Assembly (NCBI GenBank): GCA_022410635.1
Contig: JAJVDF010000230.1
Location: 953,126 to 1,017,125, forward strand
Reading direction: 5' to 3'
Length of the DNA stretch: 64,000 nucleotides
Source: Tretioscincus oriximinensis
Taxonomy: Eukaryota; Chordata; Lepidosauria; Squamata; Gymnophthalmidae
In this document: positions 57,241 through 64,000 of the stretch, in pieces
Numbering within the stretch: the first letter of the stretch is position 1
Layout: the number at the start of each line of letters is the position of its first letter
The notes under the pieces: generated by a model
Told to the model about the DNA's origin: nothing
Database searches by the model: none
What the model saw: the letters and a program-made list of their open reading frames with translations, nothing else
Position numbers and translations under genes: made by a program

Positions 57241-58290
57241 CATCATCCTGTCTGTTCCATGTGGATTTAAAAGTTTTCTAATGGTTTATTTTTGAAAAGA
57301 TGAGGATACATGTGCCTAGGCTCATGATTGGGTTATTTCAGAACCTAAAGCCATTGCAGGTTTTGACACATCTTGTGGAGGGGACCTCATTCATTGATAT
57401 TTGGAATCAAGTAATAGCACTTTGTGATAGTATGATCATACTTTGCATAGAGAGATTATTTTGAATAGCTGGGATACGTTGTCATCAAGAAAGGCTAAAA
57501 AGCAGAAACATACATTGAGCATTAATGGAGTTTTTGGAGGACTGTTGAGTTATCTAGTGTGAACCATATCTTCGAATGTTAAGACTAGGGTTTTCCTGGT
57601 TAGCCTACAGTTGGGTAACACAATTTTTCAGAGAAGAGGTGACACCACTGCTTTGGATTTTATTCCAACACAGATCAATATGAGTAGTAATTGTCCTCCA
57701 TTAACATTACAATTTGAGATTCTGTAGAACAATGTCCAGCTGTTAAGCTGTGATGGTACCATGTGGACATTGCCTGCGAGAATTACTGAGACTTTGTGAA
57801 TGTGAGGTTACAGGAACAGAATGGAAACCTAACTAGGCACCTAGCAATGATGCTGTCTTGATGGAACGGGGTATAGGGGAAGGGGGGTTTCTTTTGAAAA
57901 CACATCCACATCAATAGAATTGGACAGCAGGACACATGTGCATGCCCACAACCAACTGGATTTTGCTGTACTAGGGATGGTTGCTATGAAGCAAAACTGG
58001 AACATTGTGTTCCTTGTCTGAGCAGAAAAGCCACTTCGGATCAGAGTAAAAAAACTAGTTTCATTTAGGGCAGCTCTGGTTTCACTGAGGCTGCAGGCAC
58101 ACTATGTCTTAAAATGGATGTGACAGCAGCTCCAATATCTCCTGCTCACATTTTGTTATCATAAAAACCAACTTCAAAGTGCACCTGCCTTCCTCAGTAC
58201 GGACACCATTTGTATTCCCCTAAATCCGTCGCTGCTGCTATTTTTTGCCATTCGCATTAACTGAACTGCGGCTACTGAATTCTCAGCAGC
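57241..58290. other. Intergenic, nothing recognised
   Basis: No exon, RNA gene or recurring repeat recognised with confidence. Confidence 0.4.
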
Positions 58291-58900
58291 CGCTGTCATT
58301 TGTGTGGGTGCTCCCATTTCAGACTTGCCACGATGTTATGTTTGACTCAGCCAATAGTGAAAGGAGGTGTTCCTGGGCTGGGTAGCTATACATATAACGT
58401 TTTCTGGCATTTCCTCCTAAACCCCATTCTGTGCACAGGTCCTTTTGTGCAGCGCACTCTCCCAATCATGAACTCATTTTCATTTGTAGCCAGGGAGGGA
58501 GGAGGGGAGCAAAGAAGAGCCTGGCAGAGGGAGGCACAAATGCTGTGGCAGCAGCAGGAGAGGGGCGGGGAGGGGTGCAAGGGATGCACGACTCGCCCCA
58601 GCTGCCCAATGCCTCCAAAGGCTCGGCAACCCCATGCAGGGTCACCATACAGGGTCTGCTGACAGTGCTAAGCGGAAAGGGGTGTGAGAGACAGGACACA
58701 GGGGAGGAGGAGCAGAGCAGTGCCCAAGTGCAAGCAGGAAAAGAGCCGAGCAAGTGACCAAGCGAGGGGCCAAGGGGTCTTTTGCTTTAAATTCCCTGGC
58801 TGCAGCACAACCCAACACACAGACAGCGCGTCATCCCAACCTTGATCTCGGTAGCTGCTTCCTCTCCTGGCCAAAAAAAAGGTTTTTTTGGCTTTCTCTG
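58291..58900. other. G/A-rich, relatively GC-rich patch without a gene
   Basis: 58490-58760 is purine-rich (runs such as 'ggagggaggaggggagc') and more GC-rich than its surroundings. Short frames on both strands have skewed composition and no domain. A small inverted repeat, 'gccaaaaaaaaggtttttttggc' in structure, sits at 58870-58892. Confidence 0.45.
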
Positions 58901-59999
58901 TAGCTAGGTGAGAGGGATTCCGATGTTGCCACTTGTTCTGTGGGGGACTCTGAAGCAGGAGTGGAAATGAATGTGGAATTTGACATTCCCTTCAGATTGG
59001 CTTCGGAAATTTAAAAAGCGCTTTCCAACCCCTTTCTTGCCCTAGTGTGTCTGCAGCCTCTCCTTCCCCCAAAACAGATCTTTTTCCACCAATGGGGATG
59101 TAGCCTTAGGATGCAGACACACAAAGGGGAAAAGCTTGAGATATCCACAATCTATACGCAACTGTGGATTTCACTGGGAAAGAGAGCATTTTAAGAGGGC
59201 ACATATCTTTAGCAGCAGACGCACCGAGACTGTATGAGGCTGTGAGAAGAACATGAACTGCATGCATGCCCAGCTATGGTTCTGCAGTCCTATTGGCTGC
59301 CCATTTTCTTGGGCTGCTTGTCTCCACACGAGGGCAGGGACACAGGACAGGGCAGCAGTGCAATGCTGGATGCAGGCATTTCGCTAGGCAGACAGAAAAG
59401 ACCTGCAATGAGAAATAAAGAATCGTTGTGTGTCTACAACCTTAGAGAAGTTAAAATTAAAAAAAATCCTTTCAATTTGCCTGCCCAGTTACAAGGGGAG
59501 CCAACAACTGAAGGGATACAGATCAGCCAACTGTAAGCTAGAAGTTATGAGAGGGTTTCATAGGCAGGGAAAGCAGCCTCCCCAGCAGTGATGGCACAAG
59601 TCCTTTTTAGTGGCATATGCAGAAGTAGCACTACAAAAGACAGCTGTCTCAATGCACCCTAAATTGTAACTTAGGTTGTTTTGTAGATTTAAATATTTTC
59701 TGAACTATATTGTCTTATATTACTTTTTGGAATTAGTGGATTGGTATGTTCTTCTGACTTGGCATTGTGAGTGATTGATGAGGTAACCACATTTGTGAGC
59801 CATGTCAAGTTACTGGGAATGATATAATGTCTAAAGTTCTCTTCCCTCTCACAATAAACCCCCTCAGCCTATAATAGTAAAAGTAGAAACTCACAAGTCC
59901 ATCGTGTTTTAAGAAGTCACTTGTTTACAAAAAGTTCTCATTCTGGAATTCTTTTGTAAGGCATCAATTGACAGTCTAGCGTAGTATAAAATATATACA
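58901..59999. other. Intergenic, nothing recognised
   Basis: No exon, RNA gene or recurring repeat recognised. Confidence 0.4.
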
Positions 60000-60052
60000 T
60001 AAGAACATAAGAACATAAGAAGAGCCATACTGGATCAGGCCACAGCCCATCA
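59999..60052 (-). mobile_element. CR1 3' tip of about 50 bp, minus strand
   Basis: Three tail units ('ataagaac') and 'agagccatactggatcaggc', 'cacagcccatc', then a sharp break into unrelated sequence. It is an extreme 5' truncation, identical over its length to the 61.4-kb copy, so recent. Confidence 0.88.
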
Positions 60053-60299
60053 TGGGTGTGTGTTCGGTGCAAGGAGCTCCTGGCTGATTTGGTAACCAAA
60101 TACTCAAAACACAGAATTACAATTTTGCAGGGCATTATTATCTCCTGGTGTATCGCTAAGATTATCAGGTATCTTTGGTTTTCACAAGAATTGATTTGAC
60201 AAATCTACATTATTCAGTACCTTTCATAACTACATTGTTATGCTATCAATCCCTGTAGAAAAAAATAAAAAGTAAATATTGTTGTTTTTCTGTTCTTCA

Positions 60300-60670
60300 G
60301 TTAGTAACTGAGCAGAGAACATCTACTGAGATACCCCAAGTACACGTGGTTGTTGACATTCTGAATAGATAGATGAAAGCAAGTATCTTTTTCACCAAGA
60401 AAGTTATCCATCTACAGAATTTACTACCAGAAGAAGTGATGACAGGAACCAGCCTAGATAGCCTTGAAAAAGAGTTAGACAAATTCATGGTGGTCAAGTG
60501 TGTCAGTGGCTACTAAAATGGATGACTACGTATTGCCTCATTTGCAAGGGTTTTGTGAAGGTTTTGTTGCCTTCTCTGCTTGAGAGGCCCAGAAGAAAAT
60601 GATGGGCCATTTTGTGAGACAGAATGCTGGATTAAATGGACTAATCCAGCAGGACTCCTCATATGCACTT
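60300..60670 (+). mobile_element. CR1/L3-type LINE 3' end, plus strand
   Basis: The plus strand reads FFTKKVIHLQNLLPEEVMTG, then SLDSLEKELDKFMVV and GY before a stop. This parallels the C-terminus of the 61.6-63.2 kb ORF (NLLPEEVVV, LDSFKTGLDRFM, GY). The 3' UTR 'cagaatgctggattaaatgg' follows. It is the only CR1 piece in plus orientation that I can support. Confidence 0.8.
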
Positions 60671-61378
60671 AGCATGACATCTGAAAAGAAAACATTGGAA
60701 CACTAGTCTTTCTTTTCTGTATATACTTTGAAAGTGTGATTTTATCTCTTACAGTACTCTCTACCAGTTTTTGCCAAACATATACTAATCAATTAAATTT
60801 TCATAGATCCCCATGAATCCCTAAAAAGAGGGGGAAACGTTTTAAATCGAATGCTCAGCCAGGTAGCTAAAGTCCTACAGTGGCAAGGAGAAGAATGCCA
60901 TGGATAGCAACGATTGCCACTCACAGCAATGAAAACCTTTCTAGAACCACTGTGGTTGGCACAGATTAGCAATCAAATGTATGCTGTTGTTCCAGGTTTC
61001 CAGCAACAATTTGGTTGTGATCTTAACCCTAGATTGTCTTGCAGCCCTCCCTTCGTCAATAAGAAGAATGTGGCAGTTTCTCCTGATGCCATGCTTTGAC
61101 TCTTAGAAGCCATTTAAGTCTCAAAATGTAGCAGGCCTTATTTTGTTCCAGAAAGAGGTCTAAGGAGTCTGCTATCCACAAGCCATTTGGTGCTAGCAAA
61201 ACTTGCCAAAACCTATGCTAGTCCAAAATGGCATGTGAATGGCAGGCCCCTTAGACTCTGTTCTGGAATAGAAGAAGGCCTAAAGCATTCTGAGTCAAAG
61301 ATAGAGCTGTGCCTGCTGGGATGGCTCAAGGACCTTAAGTGTCTATGTAGTTGCTTAGTTGAAATCAAAATCTCATAT

Positions 61379-63310
61379 GAACATAAGAACATAAGAAGAG
61401 CCATACTGGATCAGGCCACAGCCCATCGAGTCCAGCATTCTGTGTCACACAAAGGCCCACCAGATGCACCTGGGCAGTCCGAACAGAGGAAAGCAAAATA
61501 TGCTGCTCCTGTTCGTGACTCCCTGCAAATGGTATTTCAAAAGTCCTGCCTGTTGCTCCATCCCGGAGGCTACATCCAGACAACTATCTTAGTATCCATT
61601 TATACCCTTAGTGTCCATAAACCTGTCTAGTCCTGTCTTGAAACTATCCAAGCTGTTGGCTACCACTACCTCTTCAGGAAGTAAATTCCACAGGCCAATG
61701 ACCCTCTGGGTGAAAAAATACTTCCCTTTGTCTGTTCTCACTTTTCTACCCAACAGTTTTAAGGAGTGCCCTCTGGTCCTTGTGTTGTGTGATAGAGAAA
61801 ACATTTTTTCTCTATTCACCCTGTCGATCCCATGCATGATTTTGTACACTTCAATCAGATCACCCCTCAAACGTCTCCTTTCAAGGCTGAAGAGGCCCAG
61901 ACGTTGCAGCCTTGCTTCGTAAGGGAGGTGCTCCAGATCCTTGATCATTTTTGTTGCCCTTTTCTGCACCTTCTCCAGTTCCAAAATATCCCTCTTGAGA
62001 TGTGGTGACCAGAATTGAACACAGTATTCCAAATGTGGCCTCACCACAGATTTATAAAGAGGCAAAACAACATTTGCTGACTTATTTTCGATTCCTTTCC
62101 TAATTATCCCCAACATGGAATTTGCCTTTTTTGCAGCTGCTGCACACTGGGTTGACATTTTCATTGAATTGTCCACTAACACCCCAAGATCCTTTTCTTG
62201 CTCGGTCACAGAAAGCTTGGTTCCCATCAGGTGGTAGGAGTATTTTGGGTTCTTTGCCCCAATATGCATGACCTTGCACTTGCTTAAGTTGAAGTGCATT
62301 TGCCACTTTGATGCCCACTCACCCAATTTCAATAAATCACTCTGGAGTGCCTTACAATCATTTTCAGTTTTCACTACCCTGAACAGTTTAGTGTCGTCAG
62401 CAAACTTGGCTACTTCACTATTTACCTCGGCATCCAGATCATTTATAAATATATTGAAAAGCAAGGGTCCCAGTACAGATCCCTGGGGTACCCCACTTCT
62501 TACCTCTTTCCACTCAGAGAACTGTCCATTTAATACTACCCTCTGTTTTCTATCTTTTAGCCAGTTTCCAATCCAGGACAAAGTCTGTCCTCTTATACCA
62601 TGAGTATGGAGTTTTTTTAGAAGCCTTTGATGAGGGACTTTATCAAACGCCTTCTGAAAATCTAGATACACAATATCAACTGGATCCCCTTTATCTACAT
62701 GTTTGTTTACATTCTCAAAGAATTCTAGCAAGTTGGTAAGGCATGATTTACCTTTGCTAAAGCCATGCTGAGTTTCATTCAGCAATGCATGCTTCTCCAT
62801 GTGTTTAGTAATTTTGTCCTTAATTAAGGTTTCCAACACTTTACCTGGAATTGATGTTAAACTGATTGGTCTATAATTTCCGGGATCACCCCGGGATCCT
62901 TTTTTGAAGATTGGTGTTACATTAGCTACCTTCCAATCTATTGGTACTATGCCTGATCTTAAGGAAAGATTAAATATTTTGGTTAGAAGTTCGGCAATTT
63001 CGCATTTGAGTTCTTTAAGAATTCTTGGGTGAATGCCGTCTGGCCCTGGGGATTTATAAATGTTCAGCTTATTTAGGCTAGTAAGGACCTCCTCCCTTGT
63101 TATCTCTATCCCGTTCAATTCCTCTGGTGTTCTTTCTGAGAAAACTAAATCTGTTGTGGGTAAATTCCCTCTGTCTTCTTCAGTGAAAACTGAAGCAAAG
63201 AATTCATTTAACCTCTCTGCAATCTCCACGTCCTCCTTAATTATGCCCTTTTGTCCATTGCTGTCGAGTGGTCCGACGGCTTTCCTGGTAGGATTCTTAT
63301 GAAGTTGAAA
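61379..63310 (-). mobile_element. CR1-type LINE, youngest and longest copy, minus strand
   Basis: The 3' tail (two 'gaacataa' units, 61379-61395) and 3' UTR are followed by an uninterrupted ORF2 segment. The 5' break lies near 63310, upstream of which CR1-like coding sequence (KNPTRKAVGPLDSNGQKGI, about 63290-63235) still joins the main frame. No target duplication is expected for CR1. Confidence 0.93.
61589..63229 (-). CDS. CR1 ORF2 reverse transcriptase, C-terminal 546 codons, uninterrupted
   Basis: Jockey/CR1-superfamily reverse transcriptase. Residues are counted from EIAERLNEFFASVF. Motifs in order: KSPGPDGIHPRILKEL, VTPIFKKGSRGDPGNYRPIS, ETQHGFSKGKS, YLDFQKAFDKVPH (motif A, catalytic Asp), SGVPQGSVLGPLLFNIFIND (motif B), VAKFADDTKLF (motif C, catalytic Asp pair), LNLSKCKVMHIG-type thumb, and a C-terminal region ending RFMDTKGINGY. 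The shown start is not the real initiator: the frame is open for at least another 20 codons upstream, where the element is truncated. The N-terminal endonuclease is absent from the window. No stop or frameshift over 1.6 kb suggests recent insertion. No promoter of its own remains, so expression would be by read-through. Confidence 0.92.
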   Translation of the reverse strand: MEIAERLNEFFASVFTEEDRGNLPTTDLVFSERTPEELNGIEITREEVLTSLNKLNIYKSPGPDGIHPRILKELKCEIAELLTKIFNLSLRSGIVPIDWKVANVTPIFKKGSRGDPGNYRPISLTSIPGKVLETLIKDKITKHMEKHALLNETQHGFSKGKSCLTNLLEFFENVNKHVDKGDPVDIVYLDFQKAFDKVPHQRLLKKLHTHGIRGQTLSWIGNWLKDRKQRVVLNGQFSEWKEVRSGVPQGSVLGPLLFNIFINDLDAEVNSEVAKFADDTKLFRVVKTENDCKALQSDLLKLGEWASKWQMHFNLSKCKVMHIGAKNPKYSYHLMGTKLSVTEQEKDLGVLVDNSMKMSTQCAAAAKKANSMLGIIRKGIENKSANVVLPLYKSVVRPHLEYCVQFWSPHLKRDILELEKVQKRATKMIKDLEHLPYEARLQRLGLFSLERRRLRGDLIEVYKIMHGIDRVNREKMFSLSHNTRTRGHSLKLLGRKVRTDKGKYFFTQRVIGLWNLLPEEVVVANSLDSFKTGLDRFMDTKGINGY

Positions 63311-63504
63311 CTGTTATTTGTTTCTTGGGATAGTCCAAAATTTGCAGTTTAGTGATACAGTGAACTGACAGAGGATTAAAGAGAGATTATTCTAATGAGT
63401 GTATTTAATCTATTCAATCTGAAGAACATATCTGACAGTTAAACAATCAAACTAATATAACCTGCAGCTTTGAAAATACTGACAACAGGCTCTTCCCTGC
63501 TTAC

Positions 63505-63730
63505 ACCCAGTTTGTTGCTACAGTACAGGACTCTTATCTAGTAGTCTCCCAGTTCAATTCTATACTCCTTTATGAAGCCAGCTGGGTGACCTTGGACCAA
63601 TCACAGTTCTTTAGGACTCTCTCAACCCCATCTACTTCGCAGGGTATCTGTTACGGAGAAAGCAATGAAAGCTGTGTGTGTCATCCTTTGGTTAAAGACT
63701 CGTTATAAATAAACGCTTCTTCTTGTTGTT
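63505..63730 (+). mobile_element. tRNA-derived SINE (family A)
   Basis: 'ctcttatctagtagtctccc', 'agttcaattctatact' (B box), 'aagccagctgggtgaccttg', 'ctcaaccccatctacttcgc' and an end 'gttataaataaacgcttctt'. The A box is damaged ('gttgctacagtacagg'). Confidence 0.75.
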
Positions 63731-63790
63731 GTTATTCTTTATTATCATTGTGGTTGTTGTTGCTGCTGCTGTTGTTGTTGTTATTATTCC
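63716..63790 (+). repeat. Mixed trinucleotide tract (TTG/TTA/CTG)
   Basis: 'cttcttcttgttgttgttat' to 'gttgctgctgctgttgttg' and 'ttattattcc' follow the SINE end, so the tract may have grown from its CTT tail. Confidence 0.85.
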
Positions 63791-64000
63791 ATAGATTGTA
63801 TTTCAATCTGTCACTCATGCCATTATTAGTCAGAAGAAGCAGGTTGCCTCACAGCTAGAATAGCTAGACTTCCCATGAAACCCATTGCTGTGCATATTAT
63901 GCAGTGTCTTCTCCTCCACTAATCTAACCTAGTGTCTTTGGGCAAAGAGAAAATGGTGACCCCTGTTCTGTCACAAGAGACAAGTGCCTATCCATTTAGC
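63791..64000. other. Window end, nothing recognised
   Basis: Short remaining sequence without recognised feature. Confidence 0.4.

Noticed and set aside
1..64000. CRISPR array, bacterial operon, riboswitch or viral gene cluster
   Set aside because: Composition, introns, CpG island and LINE/SINE content are those of a vertebrate nuclear genome. Tandem arrays seen here are minisatellites or microsatellites without spacer structure.

Overview
The window looks like nuclear DNA from a reptile, most probably a squamate (lizard-like). Three things point that way. It holds one spliced vertebrate gene with a CpG-island promoter. It carries many CR1-type LINE copies with octamer tails and a few L1/Tx1-like LINE fragments. 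It also has tRNA-derived SINEs with a 3' end reading roughly 'taagccgctttgagtccctt', sometimes followed by an AAG-rich tail. Taxon assignment rests on repeat style and is inference. Single N bases and one 75-N gap (6841-6915) show it is a draft assembly. Most of it is A+T-rich, apart from the CpG island and a few G+C-rich patches.

The only cellular gene I can support is BOD1 (biorientation of chromosomes in cell division 1), plus strand. It has four exons: 30859-31053 (coding part of exon 1), 33161-33285, 36493-36697 (stop at 36689-36691) and a 3'-UTR exon from 37777 to about 38570. The splice sites keep one reading frame of 172 codons, and a poly(A) signal lies at 38547. The promoter is a CpG island (about 30350-31250) with a (TC)n tract and ZNF143/SBS-like motifs.

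The rest is repeats. From 2.7 to 4.8 kb there is a decayed L1/Tx1-like LINE bracketed by 58-bp direct repeats. A large AAG tract lies at 6.7-7.0 kb. CR1 LINEs, nearly all on the minus strand, occur at 10.7-11.7, 20.5, 22.2, 29.1, 53.5-54.3, 56.6, 60.0 and 61.4-63.3 kb; the last has an uninterrupted 546-codon reverse-transcriptase frame. A chain of three hairpins, including a 198-bp near-loopless palindrome, lies at 13.18-13.61 kb. A GC-rich minisatellite of about 79-bp units lies at 27.99-28.30 kb. A comparatively fresh L1/Tx1-like LINE occupies 45.4-48.56 kb on the minus strand. Introns of BOD1 hold SINEs, LINE-tail fragments and a 74-bp mariner-type palindrome nested in a SINE.

I see no tRNA or rRNA gene, no CRISPR array and no second protein-coding cellular gene. 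No new enzymatic or defence system is visible. The less ordinary content is structural: palindromes, tandem repeats, nested insertions and several unnamed repeat families that occur two or more times within this one window.
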